Shown here piece after piece: positions 1-6,741 of a stretch of DNA of 11,966 bases. Source of the DNA: Acetobacteraceae bacterium (GTDB taxonomy: Bacteria > Pseudomonadota > Alphaproteobacteria > Acetobacterales > Acetobacteraceae); contig DAHWNE010000249.1 of NCBI GenBank assembly GCA_027340195.1, forward strand, positions 1-11,966, given 5' to 3'. The translations under genes were made by a program, and so were the position numbers. How positions within the stretch are numbered: the first letter of the stretch is position 1; the number at the start of each line of letters is the position of its first letter. The notes under the pieces are model-generated. The model was not told where the DNA came from. It did not search any database and saw only the letters and a list, made by a program, of their open reading frames with translations.

Positions 1-78
1 GAGCTGGCCTCCCGCCCCGGGCCGTACCGGGAATTGCTGCGCAAGCAGGGCATGGAGCCGTTGCCGCTCGCGGCCTAG
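1..78 (+). CDS. 3' end of an unidentified protein (partial)
   Basis: The first 25 codons of the window read as an open frame ending in TAG at 76-78, with C-terminus GMEPLPLAA. The start lies outside the window. A stable hairpin right after the stop supports this being a true gene end. The fragment is too short to assign a family. It is co-oriented with the acyl-CoA synthetase about 100 bp downstream, so it could belong to the same acyl-CoA metabolic locus, but that is only an inference from position. Confidence 0.55.
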   Translation, partial: ELASRPGPYRELLRKQGMEPLPLAA

Positions 79-83
79 CCGGA

Positions 84-106
84 GAGAGCCGCGCGGAGCG
101 GCTCTC
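84..106 (+). terminator. Hairpin after the first gene, probable terminator
   Basis: A perfect 9-bp stem, GAGAGCCGC (84-92) with GCGGCTCTC (98-106), closes over a 5-base loop GCGGA, beginning 5 bases after the stop codon at 78. No T-run follows, so it is not a classic intrinsic terminator. Position and stability still fit transcription termination or 3'-end protection ahead of the next gene. Confidence 0.6.
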
Positions 107-177
107 GCATCCGGCCGTCTTGCCCGCCGCGTCCCCGCACCGCACACTCCGCGGCGCACCGAAGGGGGAAACGCCGC

Positions 178-2283
178 ATGTCCGCCACCGTTCGCTTCGC
201 CGGTCTCACGCCGCTGCTGGCGCCGCGCTCCATCGCCATCCTCGGCGCGTCCAACGACGCGACGCGCATCGGCGGACGGCCGATCGCCTTCATGAAGGCG
301 GCCGGCAAATTCACGGGCCCGATCTGGCCGGTGAACCCCAACCGGACCGAGGTGCAGGGCCTGCCCGCCTATCCCTCGGTGGCCGCGCTGCCGGCAACCC
401 CCGATGTCGCCATCATCGCCGTGCCCGCCGCGCTGGCCGAGCAGGCGGTGGAGGATCTCGGCGCACGCGGCACCAAGGCCGCGGTGATGTTCACCGCCGG
501 CTTCGCCGAGGTCGATGCGGCGGGGGAAGCCGCGCAGGCGCGCATGGTGGCCTCGGCGCGCAAGCACGGGATGCGCCTGCTCGGCCCCAACTGCCTCGGC
601 GTCTTCGACGGGCGCACCGGATACTACGCGACCTTCTCCTCCTCGTTCGATTCCGGCTGGCCGGTGCCCGGCCGGATCGGCATTGCCTCGCAATCCGGTG
701 CCTACGGCACGCATCTCTATACGCTCGCCCGCAACCGCGGCATCGGCGCCTCGCTCTGCATCATGACCGGCAACGAGGCCGACGTGACGGTCGGCGAATG
801 CATCGGCTGGTTGGCCGAGAATCCGGAAGTGGACGTGATCGCCGCCTATATCGAAGGCATCCGTGAGGCACCCAGCCTGATTGCCGCGTTCGAGACGGCC
901 CGTGCGGCGAAGAAGCCGATCGTGATGATGAAGGTGGGGCGCAGCGCGCTCGGTTCGGCGGCGGCGAAGTCGCACACGGCTTCCATTGCCGGCGACGACG
1001 CGGTGACCGAGGCGGTGATGGCCGAATTCGGCGTCTATCGCGCGCGCACGTCGGAGGAGATGCTGGATATCGCGCAGACCGCGACCCGGCGGATCTATCC
1101 GGCGCGCAACACGCTCGGGATGATCACGCTCTCGGGCGGCGCCGGCGTTCTGGTCTCCGACGTTGCCGAACAGCTCGGGCTGGCGATGCCGCCGATGCCG
1201 GAGGAGGCGCAGGCGCGGCTGAAGGGGCTGGTTTCGTTCTGCGCCCCGCGCAATCCGGTGGATGCCACGGCGCAGGTGGGCAACGATCTCGCGCTGCTGG
1301 AACCGTTCTACGACTCCGTGCTCCGCGACGGCGGCTACGCCTCGGTGCTGGGGTTCTTCACGATGGTCGCCTCCTCCCGCCGCTGGCCTTCGATGCTGGA
1401 GGTCCTGAACCGGGTGCGCGCCCGCTATCCCGATCGGCTGCACGTGCTGTCGGCGATCGCGCCGGCGGAGGTCACCCGGGCGATGGAAGCCGACGGCTGG
1501 GTCTGCCACGAGGACCCGAGCCGGGCGGTGGTGGCGATCGCCGCCATGGGTCGGTTCGGGGCCGCCTTCGCCGCGCCGACACCTGCCCCCGCGCCGTCGG
1601 TGCCGCCGGTCTCCCTGCCCGCCGCCACGCCGTCGGAGGCGGCGGCGAAGCAGCTTCTGTCGGCGGCCGGGATCGCCTGCGCGCCCGAAGCCGCCTGCGC
1701 CGATCCCGCCGCGGCGGTGGCGGCGGCGGAACGGTTCGGCTTTCCGGTGGTGCTGAAAATTCTCTCGCCCGACATCCTGCACAAATCGGAAATCGGCGGC
1801 GTGCTGCTGGATGTCGCGGATGCGGCCGCGGTGCGCGCCGGCTTCGCCACCTTGCTGGACCGCGCGCGCGCCCATGCGCCCACCGCGCGGATCGAGGGTG
1901 TGCTGGTGGCCAAGCAGCTCAAGGGCGGGGTGGAATGCATCCTGGGCATTCACCGCGACCCGGTCTTCGGCCCGATCGCCATGTTCGGGCTGGGGGGCGT
2001 GTTCGTCGAGGTGCTGAAGGACGTGGTGTTCCGCCGCTGCCCCTTCGGCGAGGACGTGGCGGAGGCGATGATCCGCTCCATTCGCGGCTTTCCGCTGCTG
2101 GATGGGGCGCGCGGGCGGGCCCGCGCCGACATCAAGGCGCTGGCGACGATGCTGGCGCGGCTGTCGGCCTTCGCCGTGGCGGCAGGCCCGCGCCTGGCCT
2201 CGGTCGATCTGAACCCGGTCTTCGCCATGCCGGAGGGGCAAGGCGCCTTCGCGGCGGATGCGGTGGTGGAGGTGGCGCCGTAG
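178..2283 (+). CDS. Acetate--CoA ligase family protein (ADP-forming acyl-CoA synthetase, fused alpha-beta)
   Basis: This 701-residue protein has the architecture of fused NDP-forming acyl-CoA synthetases, which interconvert an acyl-CoA, ADP and phosphate with the acid, CoA and ATP in the cytoplasm. Residues about 9-140 form a CoA-binding Rossmann domain (SIAILGASND, LLGPNCLGV). Residues about 150-460 are the two succinyl-CoA-ligase-like flavodoxin domains. They include SQSGAYGTHL and His266 in KSHTASIAG, the position of the phosphohistidine in this family. An Ala/Pro-rich linker (about 463-485) leads to a C-terminal ATP-grasp domain (about 486-701) with FPVVLKILSPDILHKSEIGG, GPIAMFGLGG and DLNPVF. 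The length is typical of fused forms. The ATG at 178 follows a Shine-Dalgarno-like GAAGGGGG (161-168). The acyl substrate cannot be read from the sequence; relatives use acetyl-, pimeloyl- or aryl-CoA. No gene in the window fixes its pathway. Confidence 0.9.
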   Translation: MSATVRFAGLTPLLAPRSIAILGASNDATRIGGRPIAFMKAAGKFTGPIWPVNPNRTEVQGLPAYPSVAALPATPDVAIIAVPAALAEQAVEDLGARGTKAAVMFTAGFAEVDAAGEAAQARMVASARKHGMRLLGPNCLGVFDGRTGYYATFSSSFDSGWPVPGRIGIASQSGAYGTHLYTLARNRGIGASLCIMTGNEADVTVGECIGWLAENPEVDVIAAYIEGIREAPSLIAAFETARAAKKPIVMMKVGRSALGSAAAKSHTASIAGDDAVTEAVMAEFGVYRARTSEEMLDIAQTATRRIYPARNTLGMITLSGGAGVLVSDVAEQLGLAMPPMPEEAQARLKGLVSFCAPRNPVDATAQVGNDLALLEPFYDSVLRDGGYASVLGFFTMVASSRRWPSMLEVLNRVRARYPDRLHVLSAIAPAEVTRAMEADGWVCHEDPSRAVVAIAAMGRFGAAFAAPTPAPAPSVPPVSLPAATPSEAAAKQLLSAAGIACAPEAACADPAAAVAAAERFGFPVVLKILSPDILHKSEIGGVLLDVADAAAVRAGFATLLDRARAHAPTARIEGVLVAKQLKGGVECILGIHRDPVFGPIAMFGLGGVFVEVLKDVVFRRCPFGEDVAEAMIRSIRGFPLLDGARGRARADIKALATMLARLSAFAVAAGPRLASVDLNPVFAMPEGQGAFAADAVVEVAP

Positions 2284-2293
2284 CCCCGGCTAC
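2280..2293. repeat. 14-bp palindrome holding both convergent stop codons
   Basis: GTAGCC (2280-2285), CC, GGCTAC (2288-2293) is a perfect inverted repeat. It contains the TAG stop of the acyl-CoA synthetase (2281-2283, +) and the TAG stop of the DUF2189 gene (2290-2292, -). It might act as a tiny bidirectional end signal, but the 6-bp arms around a 2-base centre give only a weak RNA hairpin and no T-run is present. Confidence 0.4.
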
Positions 2294-3147
2294 GCCTCCG
2301 GCCAGATCACCGCCCGCCGGTAGAGATGCCAAGTGGCGTGCCCCAGCAGCGGGATCGCCACCGCCAGCCCCAGCAGGAATGGCAGGCTGCCCAGCACCAG
2401 AATCGCCGCGACGATCAGGCCCCAGCCGGCGATCATCGCGGGGTTGGCGCGCGCCGTGGCCAACGAGGTCGCCAGCGCGGTTTCGACCGAAACCCCGCGA
2501 TCGACGATCATCGGGAACGAGACCACCCCGGCCACCAGGGCGGCAGCGGCAAACCCAAACCCGGCGGCGTTGCCCAGCACCAGCAGCGCCCAGCCGGCCC
2601 GGGTGCCGAAGACCGCGGCCAGCAGGGCGGCCACGGAGTGCGGCGCGACGGGCCCGAGGGTGAGCAGGTAGAGCCCCTCGGCGACGATCAGCCACAGCAC
2701 GAACCAGGCGGAGAGCCCCAGGCCGAGTTTGAGGATCTCCGGGAAATAGGGCGCCCGGAAGACGCCGAACGCATTCCACCACGCGACGGGCTGTCCGGCC
2801 TCCCGCCGACGCGACAATTCGTAAAGCCCCACCGCCGCGAATGGCCCCAGGAGTGCGAAACCGGCCACCAGCGGGAAGATCAGCGCCACCGTCCCCGCCC
2901 CCGACGCGAGCCGCCCCAGCACCAGCCCGACCACCGGGTAGAAGGCACAGAGAAACAGGTAATGGGTGGGATCGGCGCGGAAATCCGCCCATCCCTCGGC
3001 CAGCGCGGCGCCGAGATCGGATGGGGCAAGCCGCGCGATCGCCAGTTTCGGCGCCGGGTGGACGACGGCGGGATGCGGATGCAGGGCGCCGCGGAGTTGG
3101 TCCCAGCCCCAGACCACCGGGTTGCGGGCAGGCGTGCCGACCGACAT
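2290..3147 (-). CDS. DUF2189 family integral membrane protein
   Basis: This is a 285-residue polytopic inner-membrane protein of unknown function, matching DUF2189 in length and pattern. A soluble N-terminus (about 1-60) contains PAPKLAIARLAPSDLGAALAEGW, the conserved lead-in of the family in general form. Hydrophobic segments lie near residues 62-80, 86-110, 138-163, 188-212 and 238-270. GLYELSRRREAG (107-118) sits after the second segment and resembles the family's cytoplasmic loop. The start at 3147 is supported by a strong AGGGAGGA Shine-Dalgarno (minus strand, 3160-3153) five bases upstream. The gene lies about 100 bp downstream of the PIN toxin on the same strand and ends 6 bp from the convergent acyl-CoA synthetase stop. 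The neighbours give no clue to its function. Confidence 0.82.
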   Translation of the reverse strand: MSVGTPARNPVVWGWDQLRGALHPHPAVVHPAPKLAIARLAPSDLGAALAEGWADFRADPTHYLFLCAFYPVVGLVLGRLASGAGTVALIFPLVAGFALLGPFAAVGLYELSRRREAGQPVAWWNAFGVFRAPYFPEILKLGLGLSAWFVLWLIVAEGLYLLTLGPVAPHSVAALLAAVFGTRAGWALLVLGNAAGFGFAAAALVAGVVSFPMIVDRGVSVETALATSLATARANPAMIAGWGLIVAAILVLGSLPFLLGLAVAIPLLGHATWHLYRRAVIWPEA

Positions 3148-3209
3148 GTCAATCCTCCCTCACGGTTGCGCGAGGTCGCGGGACGGCGCCTCGCGGTGCC
3201 GTTGCATAT

Positions 3210-3225
3210 GGGAAGGAGTCTTCCC
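3210..3225 (-). terminator. Hairpin downstream of the toxin gene (weak terminator candidate)
   Basis: GGGAAG and CTTCCC form a 6-bp stem over a 4-base loop, about 22 bases past the TAG stop of the PIN gene on the minus strand. A partly overlapping alternative pairing runs over 3218-3235. There is no T-run. It lies in the 100-bp spacer before the DUF2189 gene, which must also hold that gene's promoter if it is not cotranscribed. Nothing else is visible in this spacer. Confidence 0.3.
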
Positions 3226-3247
3226 GGGGAAAGACCTGGGGGAAGGG

Positions 3248-3685
3248 CTACCAGATCCGGGCGATGCCCCGGCCGGAGAAGGCGGCGTCGCCGGAGACCA
3301 GCGCGAGCCCGAGTGCCGCGGCCTGGGCCAGCAGCATCCGGTCGAACGGGTCCCGATGCGCCCAGTCCAACGCGCCGGCCGTTCGCGCCTCCGCCGGGGT
3401 GATCGGCAGCGCCGCGAAGCGGGAGCGGCGGAGCAGGTCGTCGAACTGGTCGAGCACGACCGTCGCTTCCGGCCATTTGCCGAGCCGATGCTTGGTGGCG
3501 AGCTCCCACGCCGAGGCAGCGGACACATGCGCGACCCGTGCAGGGTCGGCGATGGCGGCGCGGGCCGGCGGGGTCAGGCGCGGGTCGTCGGTCCACCACC
3601 AGATCAGCGCATGAGTGTCCAGTAGCAGGCCGGCCGGGGGACCGCCGGTCGGAACCTCAGCGGGACCGGCGGCGATTACTCCCAC
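3248..3685 (-). CDS. PIN-domain toxin, VapC-like ribonuclease of a type II toxin-antitoxin pair
   Basis: The 145-residue product is a single PIN domain, a metal-dependent RNase fold used by toxins that cleave tRNA, rRNA or mRNA. The characteristic acidic residues are present: Asp23 in LLLDTHALIWWW, Glu61 in AASAWELATK, Asp112/Asp115 in HRDPFDRMLLAQA and Asp133 in SGDAAF. The frame stays open far upstream, but that region overlaps the antitoxin gene in another frame. The chosen start is GTG at 3685-3683, the only plausible non-CTG start shortly before the PIN core. It overlaps the last 10 bases of the antitoxin gene, which suggests translational coupling. The initiator is weak, with no clear Shine-Dalgarno, and about 18 residues precede the usual PIN start, so a non-standard start closer to LLLDTHA is possible. 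All key residues are intact, so the toxin is probably functional. Confidence 0.82.
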   Translation of the reverse strand: MGVIAAGPAEVPTGGPPAGLLLDTHALIWWWTDDPRLTPPARAAIADPARVAHVSAASAWELATKHRLGKWPEATVVLDQFDDLLRRSRFAALPITPAEARTAGALDWAHRDPFDRMLLAQAAALGLALVSGDAAFSGRGIARIW

Positions 3686-3903
3686 AGCGCGACGTCGTCC
3701 GGATCGAGCGGAGCGAAGGCGGCATCCGGCACGGCGAGCCCGCGCAGCAAGCCGGGCGTGCGCGGGGCCGGGGTGGAGAGCGGCATCAGCCGGGCCAGCG
3801 GTGTGCCGGCGCGGGCGATCAGGATCTCCTCCCCGGCGGCGGCGCGGTCCACCAGACGGGAGAGCTGGGTTTTGGCGTCGTAGATGTTCACGGTCTGGGT
3901 CAT
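3676..3903 (-). CDS. Phd/YefM-family antitoxin
   Basis: This small 75-residue protein has the Phd/YefM N-terminal DNA-binding fold: MTQTVNIYDAKTQLSRLVDR, followed by AAAGEEILIARAGTPLARLMPL. Such antitoxins dimerise, bind an operator through the N-terminal half and neutralise the toxin with a C-terminal tail, here the acidic, hydrophobic AAFAPLDPDDVALWE. Upstream open sequence in the same frame is rejected because the canonical family N-terminus begins at the ATG at 3903. The stop TAA (3678-3676) lies inside the start of the PIN toxin gene, the usual antitoxin-toxin order with overlap. No strong Shine-Dalgarno is visible. A palindrome about 58 bp upstream (3961-3980) is a candidate operator for autoregulation. 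Antitoxin identity is well supported; the cognate relation to the PIN gene is inferred from overlap. Confidence 0.88.
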   Translation of the reverse strand: MTQTVNIYDAKTQLSRLVDRAAAGEEILIARAGTPLARLMPLSTPAPRTPGLLRGLAVPDAAFAPLDPDDVALWE

Positions 3904-3960
3904 GGCACGGAAACGGTTGGCGAAAGGTGAACGGAGCGGACAAAATCCAACATCCCATAA

Positions 3961-3980
3961 ACCAGACCAGATGGTCTGGT
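3961..3980 (-). promoter_or_regulatory. Palindrome between cmk and the toxin-antitoxin pair: operator or terminator
   Basis: ACCAGACC (3961-3968), AGAT, GGTCTGGT (3973-3980) is a perfect 8-bp inverted repeat touching the last base of the cmk TGA. Each arm also carries a tandem CCAGA/TCTGG-type echo. On the minus strand the hairpin is followed by TTTATGGG, a poor T-run, so a cmk terminator is possible. Equally it lies about 58 bp upstream of a Phd-type antitoxin, where autoregulatory operators occur. The remaining spacer to 3904 shows no clear promoter hexamers. Confidence 0.55.
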
Positions 3981-4615
3981 CAAGCTCGGCGCAATCGCTC
4001 CTCCACCAACGCCAGCGCCGCGGCAAACGCGGCGTCCGGGTCCAGGGCGGTCGTATCCAGCAGCGCCGCGTCCTCGGCCGGACGGAGCGGGGCAGCGGCC
4101 CGGGCCGCGTCCATCGCGTCGCGGGCGCGCATGTCCTCCGTGACCCGCGCCAGCGATACGGCGGCGCCCTTGGCGGCCAACTCCGCGTGGCGGCGGCCGG
4201 CGCGGGCATCCAGACTGGCGGTCACGAACAGCTTGGCCGTCGCGTCGGGGAAGATCACCGTGCCGATGTCTCGCCCGTCCAGCACCGCCCCGCGCGCGGC
4301 GGCGAAGTCGCGCTGGAACGCCAGCAGCGCCGCCCGTACCGCCGGGATGGAGGCGACCGCGGCGGCGGCGGCGTCTGCCTCGGGGCCGCGCAGATCGGTC
4401 CGCTCCAGGTCGGCGGGGCGCAGCGCCCGCGCGGCGGCGGCGGCGCTCTCCGGGTCGGCGGGGTCGCCGCCCGCATCCAGCACCCGCCGCCCCACCGCGC
4501 GATAGAGCAGCCCGGTGTCCAGATAGGGCAGCCCCAGGGTCGCGGCCAGTCGCCGTGCCAGCGTGCCCTTGCCCGCCGCGGCCGGGCCGTCGATCGCGAT
4601 CACCGGGCCGGTCAT
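3980..4615 (-). CDS. cmk: Cytidylate kinase (CMP/dCMP kinase)
   Basis: The 211-residue enzyme phosphorylates CMP and dCMP with ATP in cytoplasmic pyrimidine nucleotide synthesis. Near the N-terminus is the P-loop [10 protein letters not shown] (9-18), then the family motif LDTGLLYRA, the nucleotide-binding [14 protein letters not shown], and the C-terminal lid and arginine region [18 protein letters not shown] followed by LLDTT. Length and motif order match bacterial Cmk, and no key residue seems missing. The ATG at 4615 overlaps the aroA stop by four bases (ATGA), so the pair is translationally coupled; the aroA-cmk order is common in Proteobacteria. Downstream, the usual alphaproteobacterial neighbour rpsA is absent and a toxin-antitoxin pair follows instead. 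Confidence 0.96.
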   Translation of the reverse strand: MTGPVIAIDGPAAAGKGTLARRLAATLGLPYLDTGLLYRAVGRRVLDAGGDPADPESAAAAARALRPADLERTDLRGPEADAAAAAVASIPAVRAALLAFQRDFAAARGAVLDGRDIGTVIFPDATAKLFVTASLDARAGRRHAELAAKGAAVSLARVTEDMRARDAMDAARAAAPLRPAEDAALLDTTALDPDAAFAAALALVEERLRRA

Positions 4616-5940
4616 GGCGCCGCCAGCCGCGCGCCCAGCCCGTTCATCAGCGCCACGAACCCGGGAAAGCTGGTGTCGATGAAGCCGGCATCGTCCACCA
4701 CCATCCCGGCGCGGGAGGCAAGCCCGAGCACCAGGCCGCTCATCGCCAGACGGTGGTCCATGTGGGTTTCCACCGTCCCGCCGCCCGGAGCGGGGCCGCC
4801 GACGCCATGGATGATGAGGTCGTCGCCGGTGATCTCCGTCCGTACCCCGGAAGCGGCCAGCATCGCGGCGGTGCCGGCCAGGCGGTCGCTCTCCTTCACC
4901 CGCAATTCCTTGAGCCCGCGCAGGCGCGAGGTGCCGCGTGCCATCGCGCAGGCGACCGCCAGGATCGGGTATTCGTCGATCATGCTGGGCGCCCGTCCGG
5001 GCGGCACATCCACCGCGCGCAGCGGGCCGGATCGGGCGGTCAGGTCGCCCACCGCCTCACCGCCGGCGATGCGGGGGGTGCCGACCGTCAGCGCCGCGCC
5101 CATGTCCCGCAGGCACTCCAGCAGCCCGGTGCGCAGTGGGTTCAGCCCCACCCCGCGCAAAGTCACCTCCGAATCGGGCACCAGCAGCGCGGCCACCAGC
5201 GGGAACGCGGCCGAGGACGGATCGCCGGGCACCACCACATCCCCCGCCCGCAACTCCGGCTGGCCGGCGAGCTCGATCACCCGCCCCGCGCCTTCGGGCG
5301 ATACCGTCACTGCGGCGCCGAAATGGCGCAGCATGTTTTCGGTATGATCGCGCGTCGCCTCCGGTTCCACCACCCGCGTGATGCCCCGCGCGTTCAGCCC
5401 GGCCAGCAGCAACGCCGATTTCACCTGCGCCGACGGGACCGGCACGGTGTAGTCCAGCGGCAGCGCCGCGCCGGTGCCGGTGACGGCCAGCGGCAGCCGT
5501 CCGCCCTCGCGTGCCGCGAATACCGCGCCGGTCGCGGCCAGAGGATCGGTCACCCGGCGCATCGGCCGCCGCCGCAGGCTGGCATCGCCGGTCAGGACCG
5601 AGAAGAACGGATGCGTCGCCAGCACCCCGCACAGCAGCCGCGCCGCGGTGCCGGAATTGCCCATGTCGAGCACGTCGGCGGGCTCGGTCAGCCCGCCGAC
5701 GCCCCGCCCGGCAACCCGCCACGCGCCCGGCCCGTCCTGGACCACCTCGGCGCCGAGCGCGCGCATGGCGGCGGCGGTGCGGAGCACGTCTTCGCCTTCC
5801 AGCAGGCCGGCGATGCGTGTCTCGCCCAGCGCGAGCGCACCGAACATCAGGGCGCGATGGCTGATGGATTTGTCGCCGGGCACGGCAATGGTGCCGGCAA
5901 GCGCGGCGGCGGGCGGGGCGCGGAGAGGGGTCGGGCTCAT
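4612..5940 (-). CDS. aroA: 3-phosphoshikimate 1-carboxyvinyltransferase (EPSP synthase)
   Basis: The 442-residue enzyme transfers enolpyruvyl from PEP to shikimate-3-phosphate, the sixth step of the shikimate pathway. Diagnostic motifs are [11 protein letters not shown] (20-30, with Lys24 and Arg29), [13 protein letters not shown] (91-103), [37 protein letters not shown] and [21 protein letters not shown] and SAQVK match the class II (CP4-type) signature. The loop is GNSGT with Gly97 where CP4 has Ala, and NPLRTG stands where CP4 has NPTRTG. The start is set at ATG 5940, which puts PGDKSISHR at the usual distance from the N-terminus; a frame open to 6015 adds 25 unconserved residues overlapping the transglycosylase gene. 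No good Shine-Dalgarno precedes 5940. The gene lies 43 bp after the transglycosylase stop and overlaps cmk by ATGA, so it is probably cotranscribed with cmk. Confidence 0.96.
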   Translation of the reverse strand: MSPTPLRAPPAAALAGTIAVPGDKSISHRALMFGALALGETRIAGLLEGEDVLRTAAAMRALGAEVVQDGPGAWRVAGRGVGGLTEPADVLDMGNSGTAARLLCGVLATHPFFSVLTGDASLRRRPMRRVTDPLAATGAVFAAREGGRLPLAVTGTGAALPLDYTVPVPSAQVKSALLLAGLNARGITRVVEPEATRDHTENMLRHFGAAVTVSPEGAGRVIELAGQPELRAGDVVVPGDPSSAAFPLVAALLVPDSEVTLRGVGLNPLRTGLLECLRDMGAALTVGTPRIAGGEAVGDLTARSGPLRAVDVPPGRAPSMIDEYPILAVACAMARGTSRLRGLKELRVKESDRLAGTAAMLAASGVRTEITGDDLIIHGVGGPAPGGGTVETHMDHRLAMSGLVLGLASRAGMVVDDAGFIDTSFPGFVALMNGLGARLAAP

Positions 5941-5983
5941 GCGGGGCGGGTTAGCACGCCCGGGCGGAGCGGACGATGGCGGA

Positions 5984-6682
5984 TCAGCGCGCCAGCCCGG
6001 AGGGCCAGCCGACATGCACCACCGGCCCGGAGGGCGCGGCTTGCAGGGAGTCCGGGGTGATGACCCGCATCCCGACGACCGGTGTCACCACCACCCAGGT
6101 CGGATCGCCGCCATCGGCCGACCGGCTGGTGACGGCGCGCGTTCCGGCCGGATCGGTCCAGCTGGCCAGCACCGCGTTGAGATAGGGCGCCCCCAGCGCC
6201 GGAGTTTGCGAGTGATACGCCGCCACCGCCGCCCGCCAGCTCCCCAGCCGCGCGTGCAGCCGCGCCAGGAACGACGCTGCCCAGGCCGCGTTGTCGCGCG
6301 GGTTCAGCGCCTGGCGCACCGAAGTGAAGGCATCCGGGTGAGCCCCCAGATCGACCTGGAAACAGCCGAGATCGAGAGCGCGCACCCCGGACGCGAGCGC
6401 CGCCCGGGCCGCCGCCGCCGCGTCCCGGCGGGTCGGATAGAGCGCGCCGGCGCCGGCCGCGTCCACCGCCCAGGGCCAGGGTGCGACCCGGCCAAGTCGC
6501 GCGCTGTAACGTCCGGACTCCACACGTCCGATCGCCAGCAGCAGGCCGCGCGGGATATGATTGGCGCGCTCCGCCGCCCGGCCGGCGGCCTCGCACGCAT
6601 CGGGCGCGGTCGCGGCCCGCGCCCATGGCGCCGGCAGGGCCAGCACCAGGGCGCAGGCCGCTACCCGGAGCCGTCGCCGCAC
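5984..6682 (-). CDS. Exported lytic transglycosylase (SLT domain)
   Basis: The 232-residue protein has a signal peptide ([20 protein letters not shown], cleavage after ARA near residue 23) and a family 1 SLT-type domain. These enzymes cleave peptidoglycan between MurNAc and GlcNAc without water. Catalytic Glu55 lies in [14 protein letters not shown], followed by [17 protein letters not shown] (104-120), [16 protein letters not shown] and [15 protein letters not shown], the usual order. About 50 C-terminal residues beyond the domain are unrecognised. The start is uncertain: GTG at 6682 begins directly with the basic head of the signal peptide, and GTG at 6733 would add 17 residues; neither has a clear Shine-Dalgarno and no in-frame ATG fits. 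It follows the response regulator on the same strand with a short gap. Small SLT proteins of this kind often serve pili, flagella or secretion systems, which fits the nearby Tad genes, but a general wall role cannot be excluded. Confidence 0.83.
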   Translation of the reverse strand: MRRRLRVAACALVLALPAPWARAATAPDACEAAGRAAERANHIPRGLLLAIGRVESGRYSARLGRVAPWPWAVDAAGAGALYPTRRDAAAAARAALASGVRALDLGCFQVDLGAHPDAFTSVRQALNPRDNAAWAASFLARLHARLGSWRAAVAAYHSQTPALGAPYLNAVLASWTDPAGTRAVTSRSADGGDPTWVVVTPVVGMRVITPDSLQAAPSGPVVHVGWPSGLAR

Positions 6683-6741
6683 GGTCCGGGGTGGCGGGGG
6701 AACCGTGGGCGAGTGGTCGCGTGGACCGGGCACGAACCCGG

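Noticed and set aside
2326..3402. Plus-strand frame of 358 codons opposite the DUF2189 gene
   Set aside because: The product is highly charged low-complexity sequence; the minus strand has a proper Shine-Dalgarno and coherent membrane segments.
5941..6015. Upstream extension of aroA by 25 residues
   Set aside because: It would overlap the transglycosylase end and adds unconserved Pro/Arg-rich sequence, whereas the ATG at 5940 gives the usual distance to the PGDKSISHR motif.
3884..6060. Long plus-strand open frames (about 490-500 codons) opposite cmk and aroA
   Set aside because: Their products are Arg/Pro/Gly/Ala-rich with no recognisable motifs, and the opposite strand encodes two unmistakable enzymes.
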